From a virus: 64,000 nucleotides of DNA. The notes under the pieces are model-generated. The model made no database searches. It was not told the origin of the DNA and saw nothing but the letters and a program-made list of their open reading frames with translations. This document shows positions 1 to 9,206 of the stretch, in pieces; the first letter of the stretch is position 1; each line of letters starts with the position of its first letter. Both the position numbers and the translations under genes were made by a program. Location of the stretch: positions 31,531 to 95,530 of IMG/VR virus record IMGVR_UViG_3300022200_000023, one strand, 5' to 3'.

Positions 1-67
1 CGACGTTGATGAGTCGGAAGAGGAAGCTGATCTGGACGACGACGACGCGACGGAGGCGGCTTCCTAG
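1..67 (+). CDS. C-terminal end of an acidic protein (partial)
   Basis: Only the last 21 codons are inside the window, read in frame from base 2 to a TAG at 65-67. The tail is very acidic, with several consecutive Glu and Asp residues including DLDDDDATEAAS at the end. Acidic tails like this occur on SSB and recombination mediators, but nothing upstream is visible, so no function is assigned. It lies just upstream of a hairpin terminator. Confidence 0.55.
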   Translation, partial: DVDESEEEADLDDDDATEAAS

Positions 68-136
68 AGTCCTCGCGGGCGCTTCAGGGACGCGCCATAA
101 CGGCTCACCCCCCTACAGCCCTGAAGCTACACACGT

Positions 137-168
137 CCCCGGCCGTGGCCCAAAGCCGGGGTTCTTTT
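137..168 (+). terminator. Rho-independent terminator
   Basis: CCCCGG (137-142) pairs with CCGGGG (156-161) and is followed by TTCTTTT. The T-run is on the plus strand, so it ends the transcript of the gene finishing at 67. It lies just past the stop of the convergent sigma-factor gene. Confidence 0.7.
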
Positions 169-171
169 AGT

Positions 172-960
172 TCAAAAGACGTCGTGAAACTCGCGCACTT
201 CGTCGTACGCCATCCAGCGCCGCAATTTAGAAAGCGAGCCTGCCTTCAATTGCCGCACACGCTCACTGCTGAGCCCTAAATACGTGGCAATCTGCCGGAG
301 GCGCAGTCCCTCGCCTTCATTGATGAGCCCGAAGTACGCGCGCAGGATGAACTGCTCCCGCACGGTCAAAAAGCGAAACCAGCGTCCGAAGAGCTCTCGA
401 GCGTCCGAGACGCTTTGAAGCTCCTCCCTTGGGGAGTCTGGCTCGAAGTTACCGGTTAAGTCTGCTGAAGGGAGGTTGGGCGGGGAGTCTTCTGGAGCGG
501 CGGAGATAGCTTGATATCGACTGTCCGCGGAGGACACGTTTTCCCCGCGGGCCCGCCTAGTAGAGGCGGACTGCATTCGGTATTTCTTCTCCTTTGAGGA
601 GGGCGCTACGACCTCGTGCAAGGAGGTCAGTTCTGTGCGCATGTGCATCAGTATCCAGAAAGCGGCATACGATGCGAAGCGCGTCCCCCTCTCAGGATCG
701 AATTTATCGACAGCCTCCATAAGCCCTACATTCCCTGCCGAAATAAGTGCTTTTAAGGTGTCGGGGTTCTTGTCCATCCAGTACCGACGGGCTAAGCTGA
801 ACACCAGCTTCAAGCAACTCTCGACCAGCAAGCGCCGGAGGTTAGGGCACGAAGTTTCTATGTACTCGCGGAAAAGTTCGCGTTCCTCTTCGGGGGAGTA
901 GGTCCGCACCCTGCTTAGGGCTAGGTAATAAGCCTTGAGAACAGGGTCAGACGAATTCAT
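172..960 (-). CDS. Sigma-70 family RNA polymerase sigma factor
   Basis: A 262-residue protein expected to redirect host RNA polymerase to phage promoters. Region 2 is recognisable at about residues 43-110 (LVFSLARRYW, ALISAGNVGLMEAVDKFDPERG, FASYAAFWI). A region 4 helix-turn-helix is near the C-terminus (LTVREQFILRAYFGL, LRQIATYLGLSSERVRQLK). The middle is a low-complexity acidic linker instead of a normal region 3. The ATG at 960 was chosen because the reading frame upstream of it does not resemble sigma factor and overlaps the divergent gene. It diverges from the SSB-like gene across a short region holding an 18-bp palindrome. A candidate reader of the recurring CTAAAATCTGGCATAAG motif, but that is inference. 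Confidence 0.85.
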   Translation of the reverse strand: MNSSDPVLKAYYLALSRVRTYSPEEERELFREYIETSCPNLRRLLVESCLKLVFSLARRYWMDKNPDTLKALISAGNVGLMEAVDKFDPERGTRFASYAAFWILMHMRTELTSLHEVVAPSSKEKKYRMQSASTRRARGENVSSADSRYQAISAAPEDSPPNLPSADLTGNFEPDSPREELQSVSDARELFGRWFRFLTVREQFILRAYFGLINEGEGLRLRQIATYLGLSSERVRQLKAGSLSKLRRWMAYDEVREFHDVF

Positions 961-1006
961 GGGTACCCATAAGCTTGCTGCCAGTGTAGGCAGTGTACCA
1001 GGAAAA

Positions 1007-1024
1007 AGAGGAGACGTCTCCTCT
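1007..1024. promoter_or_regulatory. 18-bp perfect palindrome in a divergent intergenic region
   Basis: AGAGGAGACGTCTCCTCT is a perfect inverted repeat centred at 1015/1016. It ends four bases before the ATG at 1029 and includes the only purine-rich stretch that could act as that gene's ribosome-binding site. It could be an operator for the divergent sigma/SSB promoters, or an RNA hairpin that hides the ribosome-binding site. Confidence 0.45.
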
Positions 1025-1028
1025 AACA

Positions 1029-1925
1029 ATGTCAACGACTTACAAGGAAATACACCTAGTGTCAACGACTGAATTGGCCATCAAGGCCGAAGACCTTTTT
1101 GCTCTAGAGCATCTGACCGAGGTCCAGCAGGAGATGCTGGAAACCCTGCTGAGCCGTTTCTCCGGAGGTAGCAACGCCGGAGGGCCCGTGGGGCTGGATA
1201 TCACGGACGACACCCAGTCCCCGCTCCAGCTCCCCGTGGTCAAGCTGCGTCAGCGGATGACCACAGACCCGTCGTGTCCGGAGACGGCGAAGATCGGGGA
1301 TCTGTACGCCACCAGCGGCGATCTGCTAGACAACCCCTTGACGGTGATCCCTGTCGCTATCTGGAACTCCAACATCAAGTGGGAGGAGGGCGGCGGCAAG
1401 AACATCGAGTGCTCCAGCCCTGACGGTAAGTGGGGCGCCATCAACATCGCTTGCGCTGACTGCCCGGACAAGCCCTGGCGGGACAACACAAAGCAGGCGT
1501 GCGACAACGTTCTCAACGCGGTGGTTCTCACGGAGAACCTCGGACTTTACCAGGTTCGCTTCTCCGGGACGTCGTACACGGCCGGGCGCACCCTGGTTCG
1601 TTTCGCGCGTACGCTTCCCAACCTGTGGTGTCGGACTTTCGCTATCTGCTCTTCTTCTCGGAAGAACAACAAGGGCGAGTACTTTGTGTTCGAGACCAAG
1701 GCCACGGGTGAGGAGCCCACTGCGGACGTTCAGAAGGTTGCGGAGTACGTTTGCCGTAGCCTGGCCGCCGCCCGAGAAGGCTTCCTGATGGATTGGTACA
1801 AGCGCGTCAAGAGTGGCGGCTCCATGCCCGAGCAGACCGAGACGACGGGTGGGGTTACCACCATCGGGACCGAGGTGCTCTCCTCCTCGGCCGCGGATGA
1901 CGACCCGGACTTCGGAGAGATGTGA
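1029..1925 (+). CDS. Probable single-stranded DNA-binding protein with zinc-like cysteines and acidic tail
   Basis: A 298-residue protein beginning the plus-strand replication module. The core contains cysteines in the order C(SSPDGKWG), CADC and a later C, suggesting a metal site. It is followed by beta-rich sequence (YQVRFSGTSYTAGRTLVRF). The C-terminus is disordered and ends SSAADDDPDFGEM, like the acidic tips of phage and bacterial SSBs that recruit replication partners. The position directly before a nuclease, primase-helicase and polymerase supports an SSB role. The ATG at 1029 is preferred over an in-frame GTG at 993, because residues between them look like leader sequence. No textbook SSB motif was found, so the assignment rests on tail, composition and context. 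Confidence 0.55.
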   Translation: MSTTYKEIHLVSTTELAIKAEDLFALEHLTEVQQEMLETLLSRFSGGSNAGGPVGLDITDDTQSPLQLPVVKLRQRMTTDPSCPETAKIGDLYATSGDLLDNPLTVIPVAIWNSNIKWEEGGGKNIECSSPDGKWGAINIACADCPDKPWRDNTKQACDNVLNAVVLTENLGLYQVRFSGTSYTAGRTLVRFARTLPNLWCRTFAICSSSRKNNKGEYFVFETKATGEEPTADVQKVAEYVCRSLAAAREGFLMDWYKRVKSGGSMPEQTETTGGVTTIGTEVLSSSAADDDPDFGEM

Positions 1926-1929
1926 GTCT

Positions 1930-1976
1930 CAGGCGGGGGTGCTGCACAATTGCGCCCCCGCCTGGTCTCTTTTTTA
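1930..1976 (+). terminator. Rho-independent terminator after the SSB-like gene
   Basis: CAGGCGGGGG (1930-1939) pairs perfectly with CCCCCGCCTG (1955-1964), followed by a T-rich run to 1975. It ends where the next gene's ribosome-binding site (AGGAG) begins. It should therefore reduce read-through into the nuclease/primase/polymerase genes and leave the SSB transcript more abundant. Confidence 0.8.
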
Positions 1977-1985
1977 GGAGAAAGA

Positions 1986-2762
1986 ATGCACAAGTTTTCC
2001 GAAGCAGCGTTGTCGGGGGCGCCTTGGTCCGTGTCCAAGGCTGATACTGCAATCAAGTGCCCGCTTAAGTACACGTATCAGTACGTCGAGAAGTTAAAGC
2101 TCACCGGCGCGCAAGCTGCGAATCTAGACGACACGGCTCTCCGCGTTGGCAGCGCCGCCCACGAGTACGCGGAGGCCTGCGCCAAGGGTCGCCCTAAGAC
2201 AATGGCGCTTAGGCAGGCCATCAAGAAGAACAAGCTTCTCTCTGAAGAGAAGGAGAAGCTCGAGTACCTCATCCCGGGCATCGAAGAGTTTCTTACGCGC
2301 GTAGAAGCGTTTAAGACTAATCAGGGAATCAGCGACGACCTGGTAGAGGGAGACTTCGGCATTACTGCGGAGGGTGCACCAACCGGGTTTTGGGACGACG
2401 ACGTTTTCTTTCGATGGAAGGTTGACCGCCAGCTAGTCTCTGCTACCGGCAAGACGGCGGCGATTATTGACCTGAAGACGGGAAAGTCTACTTCGCTTCG
2501 TTGGTCCCAGAATCAGTTGGACGCGTACGCTTACGGCGCGTTCTGCGCGTATCCGGAGCTCGAGCGTGTACGGTGTGGGTTGTTTTCTGCTATGGACGGA
2601 GACTTCATTTGGGCTCCGGAGTACCGTAGAGACACTATGGATGACAACCCCACCCCCGCTTTCCTGGAAGAAGCGGCCGAAGCCTCTACGTCGACGGAAG
2701 CCAAGCCCGGTAAGCACTGCAACTGGTGCCCCTACCAGAACGTCTGCCCGGCAAAGCAGTGA
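1986..2762 (+). CDS. Cas4/RecB-like PD-(D/E)XK nuclease with Fe-S cysteines
   Basis: A 258-residue exonuclease-family protein, likely active in phage recombination or end processing. Visible motifs are VGSAAHEYAE (motif I-type helix with His), the metal-binding Asp in KVDRQ, and AIIDLKTGK (the D-x-K of PD-(D/E)XK) with QNQLDAYAYG after it (Gln/Tyr motif). An early cysteine (AIKCPLKY) and a C-terminal CNWCPYQNVCP together give the four cysteines of the Cas4/AddB iron-sulfur cluster. The ATG at 1986 follows AGGAGAAAGA. There is no CRISPR array in this window and the setting is a replication operon, so a recombination role is more likely than spacer acquisition. Confidence 0.8.
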   Translation: MHKFSEAALSGAPWSVSKADTAIKCPLKYTYQYVEKLKLTGAQAANLDDTALRVGSAAHEYAEACAKGRPKTMALRQAIKKNKLLSEEKEKLEYLIPGIEEFLTRVEAFKTNQGISDDLVEGDFGITAEGAPTGFWDDDVFFRWKVDRQLVSATGKTAAIIDLKTGKSTSLRWSQNQLDAYAYGAFCAYPELERVRCGLFSAMDGDFIWAPEYRRDTMDDNPTPAFLEEAAEASTSTEAKPGKHCNWCPYQNVCPAKQ

Positions 2763-2768
2763 TCTCCC

Positions 2769-5700
2769 GTGGCGAAACTTTCCCGACGGCAGAGCTTTTC
2801 CGGCAATAAATTTCGTGGAGTCTGGGCTGAGCTAAAGCCAGAAGCGTGGTTCACCCTTCTCAAGGAGATTAGCCCGGATAGCGAATTCAGCCTTCGCGGA
2901 GAGGCGCTGCTAGGGTGTTGTCCCTACCCGCAGCATAACGACAGTACCCCCTCGTTTTGGGTCTACCCTAAGCGGGGGTACGCAAAGTGCTTTGGCTGCA
3001 ACCGCTTTGAATCCAACCCAGTCAGGTTCCTGTCTGACATTTCGGGCATGTCTTGGGCGGAGGCCGTTTCCTTCTATAGGAACAAGTTTTCGGTCACCAG
3101 CTTCCCCAAGACGGTTGGAAAAGAACTAGACCAACGCGAAGGGCTACAGCGAGTACGCAGCGTTATAGCGAAAGTCAGTAAAGAGTGCCTGTTGCGCGCA
3201 CTGCAGCCGTATGCTGACGGAGACCAAAAGTCTGAGTACGCTATTTTCTTCGCCGCGCTGAAGTACTTGGAGGGTCGAGGAATCCCACTAGACCGGAGCC
3301 TCCTGAAAGCTCTGCCCGTGGGGGTGCTCCCTCCGCTAAAGATGGTTACTAAGATCGCAGGGCCGGACGTCTCTAAGCACTGCTACGATTACCTCCAGAA
3401 GTACATGACGACCTCCTACTTGGGGGCGTTGATGTTCAGCTACAACGACACGCCAACGTCCATTGGGGGGTTCAAACTCCGCGCAGACTTCTTGCGTGCA
3501 GAGGGCACCAAGGACCACGTCTACGTCAAGAACCCTGACGATTCCCCGATAGGGATTTTTGGGCTTAAGTTCTACAGCTCCCTTATCCGTGGTAACTCAG
3601 GGCACAAAGAAGCCCTGGTCATGGAGGGGGAGTTTGACGTGCTCTCCAACCTGGTGCACCAGCTCCAGGACAAAAAGCCCTATGACATCGTCCTAGGCAC
3701 CGGCGGCAGTTCGGACATCTACCTGGATGACCTGGAAGAGTTCGGCATAGAAAAGGTCCTGCTGGTCCCTGATGGTCCCGACCACGGCGGTAACGAGATA
3801 GCCGAAAGTTGGCTCAAGCGTACCAACATACCCGCTAACGTATTTACCTGGCCTGCAGCAGTTAAGTCCAAAGACCCAGACGAGGCTATTCTCACGTACG
3901 GGTGGGAGCAGTGGCTGACTGCGTTAACTGAGGTTGACGAGAATAGCGAACAGCGCGTCAACTTCATTCTGCCGCACGAGTGGGCTGCGCGTCGTCTGCG
4001 GGAAAAGCTCATCGACGCTGACTTCGAGGACGTCCGGGCGCTGAAAACCCTGGCGGCCCGCGTGGGCGAATGTCTCCTAGACCCCTCGGAGCAGAAGGCG
4101 TACATCGACAGCGCGGTGCAGTTTACCGGGCTGTCCCCCTCGGACCTCATAGCTCTCATCGTTGGGGGAGAGGACACCGAGGAGGGCTTCATGCAGCGCA
4201 TCGTGTTTGCGCTGCAACAGGAGTACACTTTCCTGGGAACGGAGCCTAGCCAGGCCGGACTCCGCTTGACGTTCTGGCACAAGAAGAAGCGTCTGCTGCG
4301 TACGGCGTCCATCAGCCGGACGTCAGACCTGTTCTCCACTATCAACGCAGATTTGGGCACATTCGTCGACTGGGCTAGAGAAAATGTTGGCGTACCCGAC
4401 TGGGTAGCAACTAAGTCCGCTGGTAGCAGCGGCGGCGTGATGCCGGTACGGTACTCCGATCAGGAAAAGATCGTCAGGAACTACGTAGAGCTAGCCCTGA
4501 CCCGTCTCCTGAAGACGCTGCCTGCCATGCAGGACCTCATCCAGCTGAAGGCTGGGTGTCACTACATCGACGTCAAGTTCAAGAAGAAGACGGAGAAGCG
4601 CTGGGTCATCGTCAACGGAAACGACGTGTACCTGGGGGTGCCTGAAGAGTCGGGAGTATCCTGGCGTGTCTTGGACGGTCCGCAACTCGGCACGTACATC
4701 TTCAACTTAAATCGCCGTGCATGGAGTGCAGAGCTAACCGGCCTCGACGATTTAAACGAGGGTCTGGGGTCAGATTTGCCCTGGGCTTTCCGGTTCATTT
4801 GCAACGTCATCGACACCTGCTGGCGGTTTAAGCACCAGCAGGAAGACGTGCAGTACATAGCCGCAGCGCTCATGTTGAACACAGTGTGCTCGGCTCTTCC
4901 TCGCCAGCTATACACGATGATCAACGGCCCTCGTGGGTCCGGTAAATCTTCGCTGCTAGGCCTGCTGTCCGGCAACAACCCGACAACTAGGTTGCTCGAA
5001 GCTGCCTTCACTATGGACAGCTACACTGTTGCGGGTTTCAGAAAGGAGATGAACCACTGCTCTCTCGGCGCTGTACTAGACGAGTTCGAGGACCAGGGCA
5101 ACGACACTCACAGTCGCAACGTGCGCGGCATCCTGCGGGATATCCGCGGACTCACTAGTAACCCCGAAGCGCGTATCTTGCGCGGCAACATGGAAAACCC
5201 AGAAGCCACCGCCTACGTCCTCCGGTGCCAGATCTGGGCCGCTGCCATCCAGTACTTGAGGGACGAGGCGGACGTAAGCCGCTTCGTGCAGATCAAGACC
5301 GACATTGCTGAGGGGCACCCAAACCCCAAAACAACAATGGCTACGATGTTCTCAGAGACGGATTTTCGGAGAGCACGTAGGGCACTGACGCTGGGCATGT
5401 TCAAGGTCGTCCCGGATCTCCTCAAGGAAATCAAGTGGTTGCGCGGAGTCTACGCGTCACAAGGACTCATGTCGGCTCTGTCAGACCACGCGGGCGTTAC
5501 CGTGCCTAGCCGGTACCTAGACGGCGTCCTCATCCCTGCTGCGATACTTAAGCTGGTGGGGCAGGACCCGCACGAGTTCATCACTAGATTCGTGACAGCC
5601 AAGGCCACTATGCTTAAGCAGGTTGTGGGCGCGTCGCACGAGAAGTCGCTTCTTGACCACATTCTCTCGGCGCAACTTCAGTACTCGAAGCCCGGGTCGG

Positions 5701-6083
5701 ACGTACGGCACACCAACGTTCGAGGCCTCCTGTCTAGCCCTACAGAGCGTACGCTACTCAACGAAACTGAGTCCGGGGTTTACTACGTAGACTTCGCCTT
5801 GGACGCTAGCCAGCCCACTACAAAAACTAGCTGGTTGATTGTGTTGTGGGCTGACGCCATCCATAGCGTACTGAAAACAGTAGGTCCTCTCCGAGGAGAA
5901 ACCCCCGCGCGCCTGAAGCAGCTGGCTGAGGCAAGCGGCTCTATGGTCGTCTCTCCCAGAGAGTTCCACAAAATCCCTGGAGGGATCGCACCGCACCTCA
6001 AGGTCGGCGTGAAAATCACTGACTTCACGGTGTTTGACATCACCGATATGCTCACTGCATGGGATGAATCCCGAATTGACTAA
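2769..6083 (+). CDS. Primase-helicase: CHC2 zinc domain, TOPRIM and P-loop ATPase
   Basis: A 1104-residue replication protein combining priming and unwinding. The N-terminus has a DnaG-type zinc finger (C50, C51, H56, C74, C77 in the order CCPYPQH...CFGC). A TOPRIM domain follows, with ALVMEGEFDVL near residue 280 and LLVPDGPDHGG near 330. A P-loop ATPase has Walker A NGPRGSGKSSL near residue 718 and an acidic Walker B-like AVLDEFEDQG near 768. It starts with GTG at 2769, six bases after the nuclease stop, and its end overlaps the polymerase start by 20 bases, so the three genes are translated together. The primase architecture is clear; the helicase superfamily is not, and SF3/AAA-like is my best reading. 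Confidence 0.8.
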   Translation: MAKLSRRQSFSGNKFRGVWAELKPEAWFTLLKEISPDSEFSLRGEALLGCCPYPQHNDSTPSFWVYPKRGYAKCFGCNRFESNPVRFLSDISGMSWAEAVSFYRNKFSVTSFPKTVGKELDQREGLQRVRSVIAKVSKECLLRALQPYADGDQKSEYAIFFAALKYLEGRGIPLDRSLLKALPVGVLPPLKMVTKIAGPDVSKHCYDYLQKYMTTSYLGALMFSYNDTPTSIGGFKLRADFLRAEGTKDHVYVKNPDDSPIGIFGLKFYSSLIRGNSGHKEALVMEGEFDVLSNLVHQLQDKKPYDIVLGTGGSSDIYLDDLEEFGIEKVLLVPDGPDHGGNEIAESWLKRTNIPANVFTWPAAVKSKDPDEAILTYGWEQWLTALTEVDENSEQRVNFILPHEWAARRLREKLIDADFEDVRALKTLAARVGECLLDPSEQKAYIDSAVQFTGLSPSDLIALIVGGEDTEEGFMQRIVFALQQEYTFLGTEPSQAGLRLTFWHKKKRLLRTASISRTSDLFSTINADLGTFVDWARENVGVPDWVATKSAGSSGGVMPVRYSDQEKIVRNYVELALTRLLKTLPAMQDLIQLKAGCHYIDVKFKKKTEKRWVIVNGNDVYLGVPEESGVSWRVLDGPQLGTYIFNLNRRAWSAELTGLDDLNEGLGSDLPWAFRFICNVIDTCWRFKHQQEDVQYIAAALMLNTVCSALPRQLYTMINGPRGSGKSSLLGLLSGNNPTTRLLEAAFTMDSYTVAGFRKEMNHCSLGAVLDEFEDQGNDTHSRNVRGILRDIRGLTSNPEARILRGNMENPEATAYVLRCQIWAAAIQYLRDEADVSRFVQIKTDIAEGHPNPKTTMATMFSETDFRRARRALTLGMFKVVPDLLKEIKWLRGVYASQGLMSALSDHAGVTVPSRYLDGVLIPAAILKLVGQDPHEFITRFVTAKATMLKQVVGASHEKSLLDHILSAQLQYSKPGSDVRHTNVRGLLSSPTERTLLNETESGVYYVDFALDASQPTTKTSWLIVLWADAIHSVLKTVGPLRGETPARLKQLAEASGSMVVSPREFHKIPGGIAPHLKVGVKITDFTVFDITDMLTAWDESRID

Positions 6084-9000
6084 GCAAGTAAAGCCCGCAG
6101 GATGCCGTGGGTGCTCCCTTTTCGAGGCACCCATGTCCTCCGGCTACGTGGGCAGTACCGAGCCCATAGGGCTCTTTTTGTTCGGTCGTCCCCCAATGTG
6201 GGGAGACCATCTATCTGGGTCCGCATTCTCCGACAGAGCAGCGCGACTGCTGACCAAGATCCTCACGGACCTGGCCTCTGAGGAAAGCCGAGACCCCACT
6301 AGCTCCCTGCTGTCCCCCGCCAAGGACCTCTATCGCCAAAAGGCATACATGTACGCGGTGCAGTGCGGTAAGCAGGGCCCCGCCCCTGATAAGGCCACAG
6401 TGACGCACTGTGCAGGTGCATACACGCACCACGTGATCTCACAGCTACAGCCCAAAGTCATTGTAGCTATGGGCACGCTAGCCTTTCAGTCACTGGGCCT
6501 GAAGGGTACGGTCAAGGACCTTCGGGGCAAGGTCATGCCTGTGACCATCGACGGCACACAGTACAAGGTGATCCCTACAATCAGCCCGGTGTCCCTGCTG
6601 AAGCGCGAGGATGCAGGGCTATACAGCGTAATCAAGAATGACGTTGCCCGCGCTGCCAACGAAGCGGCTGGCCTAACTGCTTCGCTAGACATGGGGGCCC
6701 TGACTGCTAGCTATGAGATTCCCAAGTCCATCCCAGAGCTCGCAGCTTTAGCCGAAGACTACGCTACGTACACAGAAGACGGCAAAACCATCGGCAACAC
6801 GTTGATGGCGCTGGATACCGAAACGAACACCCTGACTCCTTGGGAGCCGGGTGCGAAGGTAATCATGGTTTCCGCAGCCGTCGACAAAGGCAAGGCCTGC
6901 GCAATCTTCTTGGACCACCGGGAGGCGCCATACGATTGGCGTGAGGCGCTTCCGTACGTGTTGCGCATAACCATGTCCCCGCACCCGAAGACCTGGTGGA
7001 ACTACAAGTTCGATCGTCAGATGTTCTGGTGCACCATACTCCCGGCACTACTAGAGCTCTGCCAAGACCCGGACTACCGCGCACACCTAGAGACCATAAC
7101 GCGCCACAGTCTGGAAGACATCCTCGAGGTAGCTGGGCTAAACAATACCCGCTGGGACGGACTGCTTGGAGAGCACCTTCTAGATGAAGACAAAAAGGGC
7201 TTCTACGGGCTGAAGACCGTTGTCGCTGACTACCTGCCCGAGTACGCAGGCTACGACGACGAGCTCAGCGAGAACTTTAAGGAAGCTGGTGGACGGCAAA
7301 GCAAGTCTGAGTTAGCGGCGCGCGAGCACCCGCTAGCCCAGCTTCCGATAGGTCTATCGTACGACAACCCCAGCGTCCTCCCGGCTCCGCTGGACACTAA
7401 GTTCTCGGAGTACTACCTGGCACTATGCCAGGTCCGAGACGACGCAGCGGAGAAGCGCGCTGACTGGAGCCGGAAGAACTACCCTGAGGTTCCTCGAGAA
7501 GAATTTGCTCGTCGCAAAGAGTACCTAACTTCGCGCGTAAAGAACCTGGACGCCGCGATTAAGCAAGAGAAAGCGGAGGATAAGGCTTACCAGCGTTTTC
7601 TGAAAACGTACATGGACGGGTACCAACGAGCTCTGCAAGCCAAAATCGAGCTCGGAAACACACCTGACGCAACCTATGAGGACATCGACCCCGACATCCT
7701 CAGCGTCTACGCCGCAATAGACGCCGACGTTACTAAGCAAATCACTCGGCGGCAGCGTATACGCGCGTACAGGGAGGACCCTCCTGGCCCCTCTGTGGGG
7801 CGGCCCACGCTGATTACCCTGATGCGTAGGCACTACCTGCCTCTGACCGAAGCGCTAAGTGAAATCCAAGCTGAAGGCGTGTGCGCGGACCGCGAGTATC
7901 TCCACTCCATCGGAGACAGCATTGATGCTGAGAAAGAGGTCGTCGAGCGGGAAATACGCGACATGCTCTTCGCAGACGTTGGGCTGCCCCAGGACAAGGA
8001 CATCAAGCTCAACAACCCCTCCACTCTGGGGGACATCCTCAACGGGATGTACGGCCTGCCGGTACTCAAGACAACCGACAAGGGCCAGGCTTCCATGGCT
8101 GAGGCTGTCTTAACAGAGTACGCAGAGGGCGGCTATGACATCGCTGAGCGGCTACTGACCTGGCGAAAGTTGGGCAAGGCCCGCAGCACGTACATCAAAA
8201 ACCTGCTTGAGCTGTCCTCCATCGACGGCCGCATTCGCGGGAACGTGCACATCAACGGCACGGCTACGGGGCGTACTTCCTCGAGCCAACCGAACCTGCA
8301 AAACCTTCCGCACATGCTGGGCCGGGTGAACATTAAAAAGGCGTTCATACCTACCCCAGTACACCGGGCGGAGTGGTGGGATTCTCAGAGGAACCGCGCC
8401 ATGGCCGAGAGGTACGGTTGGCGCCGAGACGATCGGCTTGTGTGGGTCGACGTGGACTTCGCTGGCGCGGAAGTACGAGTGCTGTGTCGCTACGCGCAGG
8501 ACCCTGCACTCCTAGAGGCGCTCAACCGCGGCGACGACATGCACTCTTGGATGACCGCGGAGATCCACGGCCTGGATTACGAGTTCGTGAACAAGGACCG
8601 TAAGGAAAACCCCAAGGGGGAGATGGCTACCCTGCGCAGTGCAACGAAGCGCGTAGTCTTCGGAACCATTTACGGCGCGGGCGCTGCTAAAATTGGGGAA
8701 CAGATCGGCGTCGATGAGACAGAGGCGCAAGCGATCATAGACAAGCTCATGCGCCGTTTCCCGTTGATCAAGCGGTACATGGACGATACCCGCCGAGAGA
8801 TTGCCAAGAAGCTGCGCGTAGTTACTCCGTACGGCCGCTTCCGCCGGTTCCCGATGGCCAATGTTGGTCGGTGGATGAAGGGTAGGAACGACCGGCAGGG
8901 CATCAACTTCCTAGTGCAGAGCTACTGCTCTGACATCGTTATGTCCTGCTTGGTCAACATGCACCGTTCCCGATCGGGAATATCCGGGCGGTTACTGCTC

Positions 9001-9204
9001 ACTGTGCATGACTCTATCTGCCTGGAAATGCCCGATCGGGAAATTTCTAAGCTGCTGCCTTGGCTTAACCAGACCGTAGATCAGCATATCAAAAAGCAGT
9101 TCCCCGATATGCCGGTCTCTATGCCGTACGACGTTGATGTCGGCTACTCCTACGGGGAGAAGCAAGACATCAGCAAATTTGTGTCACAAGAGAATGTTGC
9201 ATGA
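6064..9204 (+). CDS. Uracil-DNA-glycosylase-like domain fused to family A DNA polymerase
   Basis: A 1046-residue replicative polymerase. Residues 1-215 resemble a family 4 (Fe-S) uracil-DNA glycosylase, with CRGC near the start, two later cysteines and PKVIVAMGTLAFQSLG. Its two catalytic motifs are altered: GRPPM replaces GEAPG, and TISPVSLL lacks the HPS histidine. A DnaQ/PolI-type 3'-5' exonuclease follows (ALDTETN, WWNYKFDRQ, YAAIDADVT). The polymerase domain has motif A VDVDFAGAEVRVL, motif B RSATKRVVFGTIYGAG and motif C LTVHDSICLEM (Ser replaces the usual Glu of VHDE). The chosen ATG at 6064 lacks an obvious Shine-Dalgarno and probably relies on coupling to the overlapping primase gene. 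The fold assignments are firm; glycosylase activity is doubtful. Confidence 0.88.
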   Translation: MNPELTKQVKPAGCRGCSLFEAPMSSGYVGSTEPIGLFLFGRPPMWGDHLSGSAFSDRAARLLTKILTDLASEESRDPTSSLLSPAKDLYRQKAYMYAVQCGKQGPAPDKATVTHCAGAYTHHVISQLQPKVIVAMGTLAFQSLGLKGTVKDLRGKVMPVTIDGTQYKVIPTISPVSLLKREDAGLYSVIKNDVARAANEAAGLTASLDMGALTASYEIPKSIPELAALAEDYATYTEDGKTIGNTLMALDTETNTLTPWEPGAKVIMVSAAVDKGKACAIFLDHREAPYDWREALPYVLRITMSPHPKTWWNYKFDRQMFWCTILPALLELCQDPDYRAHLETITRHSLEDILEVAGLNNTRWDGLLGEHLLDEDKKGFYGLKTVVADYLPEYAGYDDELSENFKEAGGRQSKSELAAREHPLAQLPIGLSYDNPSVLPAPLDTKFSEYYLALCQVRDDAAEKRADWSRKNYPEVPREEFARRKEYLTSRVKNLDAAIKQEKAEDKAYQRFLKTYMDGYQRALQAKIELGNTPDATYEDIDPDILSVYAAIDADVTKQITRRQRIRAYREDPPGPSVGRPTLITLMRRHYLPLTEALSEIQAEGVCADREYLHSIGDSIDAEKEVVEREIRDMLFADVGLPQDKDIKLNNPSTLGDILNGMYGLPVLKTTDKGQASMAEAVLTEYAEGGYDIAERLLTWRKLGKARSTYIKNLLELSSIDGRIRGNVHINGTATGRTSSSQPNLQNLPHMLGRVNIKKAFIPTPVHRAEWWDSQRNRAMAERYGWRRDDRLVWVDVDFAGAEVRVLCRYAQDPALLEALNRGDDMHSWMTAEIHGLDYEFVNKDRKENPKGEMATLRSATKRVVFGTIYGAGAAKIGEQIGVDETEAQAIIDKLMRRFPLIKRYMDDTRREIAKKLRVVTPYGRFRRFPMANVGRWMKGRNDRQGINFLVQSYCSDIVMSCLVNMHRSRSGISGRLLLTVHDSICLEMPDREISKLLPWLNQTVDQHIKKQFPDMPVSMPYDVDVGYSYGEKQDISKFVSQENVA
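8967..9040. promoter_or_regulatory. Pair of CCCGATCGGG palindromes inside the 3' end of the polymerase gene
   Basis: TTCCCGATCGGGAA (8967-8980, a perfect 14-bp palindrome) and CCCGATCGGG (9031-9040) have centres 62 bp apart. They encode different peptides in different frames, so the repeat is not a protein motif. They could be operators or protein-binding sites near the non-coding region that follows. Confidence 0.35.
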
Positions 9205-9206
9205 CC

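Noticed and set aside
1986-2762. CRISPR-Cas system because of the Cas4-like gene
   Set aside because: No CRISPR array, cas1 or cas2 is visible. Cas4-type nucleases are common in phage replication modules.
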